Source of the DNA: Neisseriales bacterium | GTDB taxonomy: Bacteria > Pseudomonadota > Gammaproteobacteria > Burkholderiales > UBA11063 | Direction of reading: 5' to 3' | Assembly: GCA_008017145.1 (NCBI GenBank) | Contig: SSGY01000123.1 | Span: 1-5,422 of the forward strand | DNA length: 5,422 bases | Shown here: in pieces, positions 1-5,375 of the stretch | Layout of the letters: the number at the start of each line of letters is the position of its first letter | How positions within the stretch are numbered: the stretch's first letter is position 1 | Notes under the pieces: generated by a model | The model's input: the letters and a program-made list of their open reading frames with translations, nothing else | Told to the model about the DNA's origin: nothing | The model's database searches: none | Position numbers and translations under genes: made by a program

Positions 1-3
1 CTA

Positions 4-17
4 GATAGTGTCGTCAA
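4..17 (+). repeat. Left terminal inverted repeat of the IS
   Basis: The 14-bp repeat GATAGTGTCGTCAA is exactly the reverse complement of 834-847. It is preceded by TA at 2-3, the probable target duplication. Similarity to the right end stops just after position 17. Confidence 0.9.
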
Positions 18-30
18 TTAACTGAATATT

Positions 31-39
31 TGATAAAAT
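31..39 (+). promoter_or_regulatory. Candidate extended -10 promoter for the transposase
   Basis: TGATAAAAT just inside the left end has the form of an extended -10 (TG, one base, then TAAAAT, one mismatch to TATAAT). No convincing -35 lies upstream, as is common for extended -10 promoters. Transcription would begin near 46, which argues against a TTG at 41 as the transposase start. Confidence 0.35.
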
Positions 40-82
40 CTTGGGAATTAAATTTTTCACTGGAACTATACAAGTGTCAGAG

Positions 83-837
83 TTGCAACACCGTCATGAT
101 ATGTCAGACAAATTGTGGAATAAAATAGAACCGTTATTATCAGGAACAAAAGGTAAGGTTGGAAGAAATGGTGATGATAATCGCAGGTTCATCAATGCAG
201 TGATGTGGATTCTGCGAACTGGGGCACCATGGCGAGATTTACCGGAAAGTTACGGAGATTGGAAAAATACTCATCGCCGGTTCTGTCGTTGGCGTGATAG
301 AGGCTCATGGGAAGATATTCTTAATGAGATGATTGAGGAACCAGATTTTGAATGGTTAATGATAGATGCCAGCCATGTAAAGGTACATCAACATGCAGCA
401 GGCGCTATTGGAGGAAATGAAGCTATGGGTCGCACAAAAGGGGGCTCAATACAAAGATACATCTGGCCGTGGATGCGCATGGTATGCCGGTCAGAGTTAT
501 TGTTACAGAAGGTACCACTGCTGATTGTACAAAGGCGGAAGAATTAATTGCTGGCTTTGATGCGGATTATCTATTGGCAGATAGAGGATATGATAGTAAT
601 GAAATTATAGACTCTGCAAATGAACTGGGTATGGAATCAGTAATACCACCGAAGAAAAATCGTAAGGTATTGCGGAAATACGATAGGAATTTGTATAAAT
701 TGAGGCATCTTGTGGAAAATGCTTTTTTGGATTTAAAAGAATGGCGCGGGATAGCAACTCGATATGCAAAAAGAGCGTCATCATATTTAGCAGCAGTACA
801 AATTAGATGTATCTTCTTGTGGAGCAAAATAATTTGA
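83..837 (+). CDS. IS5-family DDE transposase, OrfA/OrfB joined by -1 frameshift
   Basis: This transposase cuts and joins the IS ends. The first frame runs to a stop at 545-547. The second frame continues the same protein from about 445 to a stop at 835-837. Joining them by a -1 shift in the A4G5 run near 436-444 restores the family sequence GRTKGGLNTKIHLAVDAHG across the junction and gives about 251 residues, a normal length. The N-terminal part carries the helix-turn-helix-like RHDMSDKLWNKIEPLL and the WILRTGAPWRDLP block. Catalytic residues are D in MIDASHVK (codon 365), D in LADRGYD (codon 580) and E in HLVENAF (codon 715), followed by the family's K..R..ATRY tail. The start is uncertain: TTG at 83 gives the family-like MQHRHDMSD, and ATG at 101 is the first ATG in frame. 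The split could instead be an inactivating one-base deletion, but two overlapping frames are normal in this group. Confidence 0.85.
436..444 (+). other. Probable -1 programmed frameshift site in the transposase
   Basis: The nine-base run AAAAGGGGG lies where the two transposase frames must join. In the upstream frame it reads ACA AAA GGG GGC. Slipping back one base after GGG gives GGG CTC and continues as GLNTKIHLAV in the OrfB frame. It is not a textbook X XXY YYZ heptamer, but glycine tRNAs on GGG and GGC could largely re-pair. The role is inferred from sequence and from the known use of frameshifting in this IS group. Confidence 0.6.
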
Positions 838-847
838 CGACACTATC
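834..847 (-). repeat. Right terminal inverted repeat of the IS
   Basis: TTGACGACACTATC mirrors the left repeat exactly and is followed by TA at 848-849. Read outward, the repeat starts with TTGACG, a near-consensus -35 hexamer. I see no good -10 hexamer at the right distance in the flanking DNA. Confidence 0.9.
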
Positions 848-849
848 TA

Positions 850-982
850 TCTGAATTTTGATTCTGACTGAATTTATTAAAGTGAATATCCGATAAATGC
901 TTGTTGTAAAATAATACGTTTCTAGAAGAGGTCTATCATAAATCCGCAATTTCAAAGTAAAGTCTACCATTGGCTTTTACCA
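850..982 (+). promoter_or_regulatory. Leader between IS and dehydrogenase: weak -10, strong SD, in-frame 5' extension
   Basis: TAAAAT at 907-912 could be a -10, but no clear -35 sits 16-18 bp upstream. AAGAGG at 926-931 is a good Shine-Dalgarno site. Six bases after it lies ATA (938-940), in frame with the dehydrogenase. The 15 codons from 938 to 982 are open and read INPQFQSKVYHWLLP, joining smoothly to VISQLPAPWQ. The nearest in-frame stop upstream is TAG at 923-925. No ATG, GTG or TTG occurs in frame between that stop and 983. Confidence 0.5.
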
Positions 983-2032
983 GTGATTTCTCAGTTACCA
1001 GCGCCTTGGCAAATCCGTCTTGCTTCATGGGGCAGACAGCAGTTCATGTACAATTTTAACCAACATCACCCCAAAGAGAGCATTATCCCTCAGCCAAAAC
1101 ATACAACAAGTATGTGGGGAATTGAGTTTCGCGCGCCGCTGTCTAATTCCGCAGGGATGTTTAAAAATGGCGAAGGCTATGACACTGTTGCCGCTTTAGG
1201 TGCTGGCGCATATATTGGTGGCACGAGCACTGCAAATGTCCGAACAGGTAATCTGAAAAATGGAATTGCATTACCATTTATTAGTTTGTATAATTCAAAA
1301 TCGGCGATTAATTTTCTTGGGCTACCTAATTTAGGCGATCAAGTTCTATCACAAATAAACATCACGACTAATAAAATCAAAGGTTGCCCGATTGGCTGGA
1401 GTGTAATGCGTTCACCTGATTATGCTGAGAATGAAGGTTTAGCCAAACTGATTGAAAGTCTATGGATGTATCATAATCATCCACAAATTGATTTTATTGA
1501 GATAAACGAATCTTGCCCGAATATCAAAATCGGTGGTGGTAGTATTATTCCGCGCTTACAAATTATAGCACGAGAGTTTTTGGATAAGCGTACCCGTAAA
1601 CTTCCGGTAGTCGTAAAACTGTCTACTGATTTAACTCTTGATGGGTTAGCTCCGATTTTGGAGGAATTAATTCGACTCAAATTTGATGGAATTAATCTAG
1701 GAAATACGTCAATCGACTATGCAAATATTAAGCCACAGCTTGATGTCAAAGATGTACAACTATTTGATTATTTTACACAAAATTTTGGTGGTGGAGTGAG
1801 TGGCTTACCACTAAAAAATAAATCATTACAACTATGTGCCGAAGCTGCTGATTTATTAAATAAATTTAAACCGAATCACGAATTTCATATTATCCGTAGT
1901 GGTGGAATTGATAGCTTGGCAGATATAGAAGAATCACGGGCACACGGCATATCATTTAATCAATGGTACACCGGATTTTTTAATAATTATGCCCGTGATG
2001 GCGATCAAGTATATCGTAAATTATTTACTTAA
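983..2032 (+). CDS. Divergent dihydroorotate dehydrogenase-like flavoprotein (PyrD family)
   Basis: The protein is an FMN-dependent TIM-barrel dehydrogenase of the DHODH family, whose usual job is oxidising dihydroorotate to orotate in pyrimidine synthesis. Family landmarks run in order: NSAGMFKNGEG (residues 55-65, FMN-binding lysine 61), GAGAYIGGTST (73-83), NFLGLPNLG (110-118), EINESCPN (173-180), VVVKLS (209-214), DGINLGNTS (235-243), GGGVSG (269-274), IIRSGGID (303-310) and WYTGFF (328-333). The putative catalytic base is Cys178, as in class 1 enzymes; class 2 has serine there. GLPNLG is also class-1-like, whereas the N-terminal extension and the YTG C-terminus recall class 2. The usual class 2 PRxxRL segment is replaced. 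I give GTG 983 because it is the first canonical start, but it has no Shine-Dalgarno site; the real start may be ATA 938. The 3' end overlaps the convergent phosphodiesterase gene by 12 nt. The exact substrate is not certain, so I give no symbol. Confidence 0.8.
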   Translation: MISQLPAPWQIRLASWGRQQFMYNFNQHHPKESIIPQPKHTTSMWGIEFRAPLSNSAGMFKNGEGYDTVAALGAGAYIGGTSTANVRTGNLKNGIALPFISLYNSKSAINFLGLPNLGDQVLSQINITTNKIKGCPIGWSVMRSPDYAENEGLAKLIESLWMYHNHPQIDFIEINESCPNIKIGGGSIIPRLQIIAREFLDKRTRKLPVVVKLSTDLTLDGLAPILEELIRLKFDGINLGNTSIDYANIKPQLDVKDVQLFDYFTQNFGGGVSGLPLKNKSLQLCAEAADLLNKFKPNHEFHIIRSGGIDSLADIEESRAHGISFNQWYTGFFNNYARDGDQVYRKLFT

Positions 2033-3133
2033 AACACCGTAATTTTGCGGTACTGGTAGCCCGCGCGCAGCTAACATCGAATTAAGCTGCGCTGGGTCGT
2101 CAGTAATTATTCCATCTACGCCCCATTTGATTAATTTATCAACTAAAACAGGGTCAAATGCCGCACCTGAATTTTCTGGCCAAGTCCATACCACTACTTT
2201 CAAGCCTAATTTATGTGCTTCATCAAGATCTTCTTTAGTTAAAGCTGTATCCTGTGGTTCATAGCAAGAGCCGCCAAGAGCTTTGATCATTTGCGGAATT
2301 GAGTTATTATAGTTCTTCAATAATTTACCACCACTCCACAACCCTGCCTCTTTGGCATCTTTAGAATGCATCCGCTCAATATCATCGCCGCCAACCAAAA
2401 AGGCTAATTTAACTTTAGGATTTAGTTTATGCAGCTCGTATAATGGCTTCCAGTCAAAAGACTGAATCTCAGCGCGGTCAACCAAATCATTTTTAACTAA
2501 AATGTCATTAACTTTTTTGGCAAATTCATGATCAGAGACCGTCCATTTAGGATGGGTTGGGTCGTTCTTAATTTCAATTTGGAAGTTAACTTTTTTGTTA
2601 GTGGTATAATTAACATAATCAATTATCTCTTGTAAAGTTGGCATTGGTGTACCATTTACTGGATATTGTACAGGGAAATATTTTGCGTACGGACTATTCG
2701 GGTTTAACATCCCTGCGTCGTACTGCTGCAATTGTGTAACTGTAAGATTTTTAACCAGATATGGTTGAATATTTTTGTCAATTCCACCTGGCGCACTTTC
2801 TAGCTGTTTATAAAACTCTTGCTTACTATTTGCCCAAAACTTACCATCTTTGCGTAAAATATCAGGATTAAGCCAGATATCATGGTCAATTAGAATCACG
2901 CCATCTTTAGTAATACCAATATCCATATCAACCCAGTCCGTTCCGACTGCCAGACCAGTTTTGTATGCAGGTAGCGTATTTTCAGGAGAGAAGCTCCGTG
3001 CACCACGATGCGCATAGACTTCAACATAAGATTCATTACTTGCGTGCGGAACTCCGGCAATAATCGGATAATCATTAGCAAAACTCATTGCAGCAGCTAC
3101 TCCTAAACCAAGGCTTAAAAGAATTTTTCTCAT
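2021..3133 (-). CDS. glpQ: Secreted glycerophosphodiester phosphodiesterase
   Basis: The enzyme hydrolyses glycerophosphodiesters to glycerol-3-phosphate and an alcohol, here probably in the periplasm. A signal peptide is clear: MRK, a hydrophobic stretch to about residue 17, and a likely cleavage after SFA (about residue 19). GDPD motifs are AHRGARSFSPENT (41-53, catalytic His42), DWVDMDIGITKDG (66-78), DHD (83-85, His84), QIEIKND (185-191, metal-ligand Glu187), QSFDW (224-228), VVVWTWPEN (313-321) and GVDGIITDDP (338-347). The length of 370 aa is normal for GlpQ-type enzymes. One oddity: the usual E-x-D metal pair after HRG is D69-x-D71. The start at ATG 3133 has GAGAAG just upstream. It is the last gene of the minus-strand cluster, 38 nt after the 99-aa gene, and its 3' end overlaps the convergent dehydrogenase gene. 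Family assignment is secure; the exact substrate range is not. Confidence 0.93.
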   Translation of the reverse strand: MRKILLSLGLGVAAAMSFANDYPIIAGVPHASNESYVEVYAHRGARSFSPENTLPAYKTGLAVGTDWVDMDIGITKDGVILIDHDIWLNPDILRKDGKFWANSKQEFYKQLESAPGGIDKNIQPYLVKNLTVTQLQQYDAGMLNPNSPYAKYFPVQYPVNGTPMPTLQEIIDYVNYTTNKKVNFQIEIKNDPTHPKWTVSDHEFAKKVNDILVKNDLVDRAEIQSFDWKPLYELHKLNPKVKLAFLVGGDDIERMHSKDAKEAGLWSGGKLLKNYNNSIPQMIKALGGSCYEPQDTALTKEDLDEAHKLGLKVVVWTWPENSGAAFDPVLVDKLIKWGVDGIITDDPAQLNSMLAARGLPVPQNYGVLSK

Positions 3134-3171
3134 ATCTTCTCTTTTCCAAAAAAATTAACCAAAATTTCAAT

Positions 3172-3471
3172 CTAAATCAGGAAATCATGATTCTTACCGG
3201 AACAAATATCAATAATATAGGCTTTAGCCTCTAATTTACTAAAGAAATAACGAGGCAATTTATCTTCGATTTCATCTTTATAAATTACTTCTACTTCAGG
3301 ATTTCCCAAGCCTTGTTCATGCATCACTGTGTAGCGAGCAGAAGCAAGTTTAATCAACAACATTCTACCGTACTGTTTAACAATTAAGCTACGAATAGTG
3401 GAGTTCTTATAATGATGATATAGATACGGCGCAATGCCTTTGCGATCTTCAACTTTTTTCGACTTACTCAA
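3172..3471 (-). CDS. Hypothetical protein of 99 aa inside the phosphate cluster
   Basis: I do not recognise this protein. It is small and lysine-rich at the N-terminus (SKSKKVEDRKG), with no signal peptide, no clear membrane segment and no cysteine motif (one Cys, near the end). The middle, RSLIVKQYGRMLLIKLASARYTVMHEQ, alternates hydrophobic and basic residues. The end is an acidic-basic mix, IYKDEIEDKLPRYFFSKLEAKAYIIDICSG, suggesting a compact soluble alpha/beta fold. The start is TTG 3471, with GGAG at 3483-3486 some 11 nt upstream, a slightly long spacing. No ATG, GTG or other TTG is available in frame between the TGA at 3493-3495 and this TTG. It starts 26 nt after the Pit stop and ends 38 nt before the phosphodiesterase gene, on the same strand, so it is probably co-transcribed. 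Position suggests a link to phosphate uptake, but nothing in the sequence proves it. Confidence 0.6.
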   Translation of the reverse strand: MSKSKKVEDRKGIAPYLYHHYKNSTIRSLIVKQYGRMLLIKLASARYTVMHEQGLGNPEVEVIYKDEIEDKLPRYFFSKLEAKAYIIDICSGKNHDFLI

Positions 3472-3497
3472 AAAGTATTCGTCTCCATCATTTCAAC

Positions 3498-4490
3498 TTA
3501 AACAAAAAATAAGATCAATTTATAAACACCAGCTGAAATTAAGGCGGTGATTGGTAAAGTCAAGAACCAAGCAGTAACCATTGAACGCACTACAATCCAA
3601 TTGATACCACGTCCATTATAGCCTGCACCCATAATCGAACCAGATGCAGCTTGAGTAGTACTAACTGGCAATCCAAAGTGAGACGCGGCCAAAATCAATG
3701 CTCCCGAGCTTAATTCTGCCGAAAATCCATTAGCTGGTTTTAGTTTGGCTAAACGACTACTTAAGGTTTTAATAATTTTCATTCCTCCAGCAAGTGTTCC
3801 ACCTGCCATAGCAATTGCACAGATAATAACTACCCAACCTGGAATAACGCTAGTCGAGCTAACTAAACCAAAACTAAATAAAGCTAGTGTAATTACTGCC
3901 ATAGTTTTCTGTGAATCATTTGAGCCGTGGCTAAATGCCAGCAAGCTTGAAGATAGAACTTGAATTTCACGAATAAAATTATTAGTTTTACGTGGATTGG
4001 TATTATTGCCCAGCAGCAATGTGACTATCACCATAATGATTAGCGCAACAAAGAAAGCAACAATTGGCGATAAAACCATCGGTAAAATTACTTTACTAAA
4101 TAAACCCGACCATTTGATAGCGCTCCAGCTACCATTTACCAAAACCCCGCCAATTAGCGAGCCGATCAAAGCATGTGATGAGCTAGATGGAATTCCTAGC
4201 CACCAAGTGATTAAATTCCAACTAATTGCTGATAATAATGCAGCAGCCAGTAAAGTATGTGTGATGAAACTCGAATCAAACAAACCACTGGTAATAGTTT
4301 TAGCAACGCCTGTACTGAAATATGCACCAATAAAATTAAATATCGCAGCAATAATAATCGCTTGATAAGGAGAAAGAGAACGAGTAGCAATCGGTGTTGC
4401 TACTACATTGGCGGTGTCGTGAAATCCATTGATAAATTCAAAAGCTAATGCAATAATAATTAAGGCAACCAGAAAGAGGGATAAAGCCAT
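3498..4490 (-). CDS. pit: Low-affinity inorganic phosphate transporter, Pit family
   Basis: This inner-membrane carrier takes up inorganic phosphate, in the family usually as a metal-phosphate complex driven by a cation gradient. Both PiT half-signatures are intact: FEFINGFHDTANVVATPIATR (residues 17-37) and LLAFSHGSNDSQKTMAV (183-199). Each is followed by its repeat element: GIPSSSSHALIGSLIGG (99-115) and FGLPVSTTQAASGSIMGAG (262-280). About ten hydrophobic segments can be read, including 3-19, 43-59, 75-98, 129-160, 205-235 and 306-330. Length is 330 aa, typical of the short bacterial form without a large central loop. ATG 4490 lies 1 nt after the DUF47 stop, with AAGGA at 4499-4503 inside the end of that gene, so translation is probably coupled. 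The DUF47-Pit pairing is widespread and supports the call. Confidence 0.96.
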   Translation of the reverse strand: MALSLFLVALIIIALAFEFINGFHDTANVVATPIATRSLSPYQAIIIAAIFNFIGAYFSTGVAKTITSGLFDSSFITHTLLAAALLSAISWNLITWWLGIPSSSSHALIGSLIGGVLVNGSWSAIKWSGLFSKVILPMVLSPIVAFFVALIIMVIVTLLLGNNTNPRKTNNFIREIQVLSSSLLAFSHGSNDSQKTMAVITLALFSFGLVSSTSVIPGWVVIICAIAMAGGTLAGGMKIIKTLSSRLAKLKPANGFSAELSSGALILAASHFGLPVSTTQAASGSIMGAGYNGRGINWIVVRSMVTAWFLTLPITALISAGVYKLILFFV

Positions 4491-4491
4491 G

Positions 4492-5139
4492 TTACATATC
4501 CTTGATAGAGATTTGCATTACCAAATCAGCGATTGAGGCACTGGTATCAATTGCGGATTCAATACTTTTGTAAATTTCTTTTAGTTTTAGGATAGTCATT
4601 GTATCATAATTTCCCGAATACATTTCTTTCATTGCTCGGCGTAAATCTTCAATTCCATTTTCATCAAACTCATCGGTACGTTGCTCATCTTTACTGATGC
4701 GTTGGTAATTACCTGCTTTTAAAGCATGCATAATATCAACCAGAACTTTAGTAATATTTTGTAGTGTAGTAGCACTACCGATCAGGCAATCATCAGCTTT
4801 GATATCAATTGCATAAATCTGTAATTTAGAATTAGTTTTAACGATTCTTTTAGTTAGCTTTAATAATAATACCGAAAGTTCTTGAATATCGCCACGATCA
4901 AGCGGAGTGATAAATTGATTGTTTAATTGCACCATAACTTTCTTCTCAATTTCCAATGCTTTTTGTCTTTGTTGACGTAGTTCGCTGGATAGTTGAGTTT
5001 CTGTGGCTTTGTCTTTCGCACTAATGATATTGGCAAAAATATTTGCTGTTTGATGAACGTTTTCTGCGCCCTCAACAAATAAATTGAAGAAAATTTCGCC
5101 ACGCGCTGGAATAATTGCGCGAATTATTTTTCGTAACAT
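4492..5139 (-). CDS. DUF47 / PhoU-like phosphate transport regulator
   Basis: DUF47 proteins are distant PhoU relatives nearly always encoded beside a Pit transporter, where they are thought to control phosphate uptake. The 215-aa protein is predicted to be almost all helical and cytoplasmic. The family signature FITPLDRGDI is at residues 76-85, and the C-terminal half keeps the ILKLKEIYKSIESAID pattern (about 183-198). Family members usually carry acidic ExxxD-type metal-binding motifs in both halves. Here the N-terminal ones look eroded: IEKKVMV (64-70) where E-H-E-A-D is typical, and KLTKRIVK (94-101) where D-D-x-x-D is typical. The start at ATG 5139 has AGGGG at 5146-5150, six bases upstream. 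It is the first gene of the minus-strand cluster, behind a candidate promoter and a leader hairpin, and ends 1 nt before pit. Confidence 0.92.
   Translation of the reverse strand: MLRKIIRAIIPARGEIFFNLFVEGAENVHQTANIFANIISAKDKATETQLSSELRQQRQKALEIEKKVMVQLNNQFITPLDRGDIQELSVLLLKLTKRIVKTNSKLQIYAIDIKADDCLIGSATTLQNITKVLVDIMHALKAGNYQRISKDEQRTDEFDENGIEDLRRAMKEMYSGNYDTMTILKLKEIYKSIESAIDTSASIADLVMQISIKDM
4499..4503 (-). promoter_or_regulatory. Ribosome binding site for pit inside the end of the DUF47 gene
   Basis: AAGGA on the minus strand lies 8 nt before the pit ATG and within the last codons of the upstream gene. With a 1-nt gap between stop and start, this is a typical arrangement for translational coupling. 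Confidence 0.65.
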
Positions 5140-5153
5140 GTATGACCCCTATG

Positions 5154-5204
5154 TCAAATTAATATACTTTTCATTTTTGAAACTCTGACTTTGCCAGATT
5201 TCAA
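5154..5204 (-). CDS. Possible 16-aa leader ORF before the DUF47 gene
   Basis: A perfect AAGGAG (5210-5215, minus strand) lies 5 nt before a TTG that opens a 16-codon frame reading MKSGKVRVSKMKSILI, stop TGA at 5154-5156. The frame ends 14 nt before the DUF47 ATG. Nearly its whole 5' half lies in the leader hairpin, so ribosomes on it would melt that structure. The peptide is very basic and resembles no leader I know. The Shine-Dalgarno site is the main support; the frame could be chance. Confidence 0.25.
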   Translation of the reverse strand: MKSGKVRVSKMKSILI

Positions 5205-5207
5205 AAA
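5174..5207 (-). promoter_or_regulatory. 13-bp leader hairpin upstream of the DUF47-pit operon
   Basis: On the minus strand, positions 5207-5195 pair with 5187-5174 over 13 base pairs, with one bulged G (5183) and a 7-nt loop (GCAAAGT). Outer arms are TTTTTGAAA and TTTCAAAAA; inner arms TCTG and CAGA. It ends in A residues on the 3' side, so it is not an intrinsic terminator. It starts 2 nt after a perfect AAGGAG. It could be an RNA structure acting on translation or decay, or an operator palindrome in DNA. Confidence 0.5.
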
Positions 5208-5239
5208 GACTCCTTGTGTAACTCTATAATACAGAGCGG

Positions 5240-5268
5240 ATTATAGCGCTATCACCGAACGGTGTCGG
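5240..5268 (-). promoter_or_regulatory. Candidate sigma-70 promoter of the DUF47-pit operon
   Basis: On the minus strand, a perfect TATAAT (5240-5245) is 17 bp downstream of CCGACA (5263-5268; four of six matches to TTGACA). The spacer contains CACCGTTCGGTG (5253-5264), a perfect 5-bp inverted repeat around TT, overlapping the -35 edge. Upstream, AT-rich DNA (5284-5302) with the 15-nt palindrome 5287-5301 could act as an UP element. Transcription would begin near 5233, giving a leader of about 95 nt that includes the hairpin. Confidence 0.5.
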
Positions 5269-5375
5269 AATTTTGCAAGAAGCAAATTATTTTTAAAATA
5301 AATGTAAGCACTACAGTACAATGCATCGCAAGATGCTAAATATTTATTACATAAATTCATTTGTAATTTATTCAG

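Larger units (their letters stand above)
4..847 (+). mobile_element. Complete IS5-family insertion sequence (IS427/IS1031-like), about 844 bp
   Basis: The element is bounded by perfect inverted repeats (4-17 and 834-847) and holds one DDE transposase split over two frames. The identity extends to 16 bp if the flanking TA on each side is counted (2-3 and 848-849). TA is a common target duplication in this IS5 branch, so I place the ends at 4 and 847. Only three bases of left flank are visible, so the duplication is not fully proven. Element size, split transposase and TA target all match the IS427/IS1031 part of the IS5 family. Both ends, both transposase halves and all three catalytic residues are present, so it may still be active. 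It lies about 90 bp upstream of the dehydrogenase gene and points the same way. Confidence 0.9.

Noticed and set aside
41..100. TTG at 41 as the transposase start
   Set aside because: It would lie upstream of the expected transcription start from the -10 at 31-39, and residues before RHDMSD do not look like the family. TTG 83 or ATG 101 fits better.
834..862. IS-borne outward promoter driving the dehydrogenase
   Set aside because: The inverted repeat supplies TTGACG as a -35, but the bases 16-18 bp downstream (around 856-863) do not resemble a -10.
3134..3171. AT-only hairpin with T-run between the 99-aa gene and glpQ as a terminator
   Set aside because: The stem is only AAATT/AATTT with no G-C pairs, too weak for an intrinsic terminator; the gap also holds the glpQ ribosome site.
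3745..4448. Plus-strand open frames opposite pit
   Set aside because: These are antisense shadows of the well-supported pit gene, rich in Thr/Lys/Ile with no recognisable domain or ribosome site.
5140..5158. Pho box before the DUF47 gene
   Set aside because: TTGACAT and GTCATAC near the start superficially recall PhoB half-sites, but spacing and repeat orientation do not match the consensus, and the site is far downstream of the candidate promoter.
5225..5230. Plus-strand TATAAT as a promoter
   Set aside because: No -35 lies at a suitable distance, and there is no plus-strand gene downstream.
5323..5336. GCATC/GATGC hairpin as the dtd terminator
   Set aside because: The stem is 5 bp and no U-tract follows on the minus strand.
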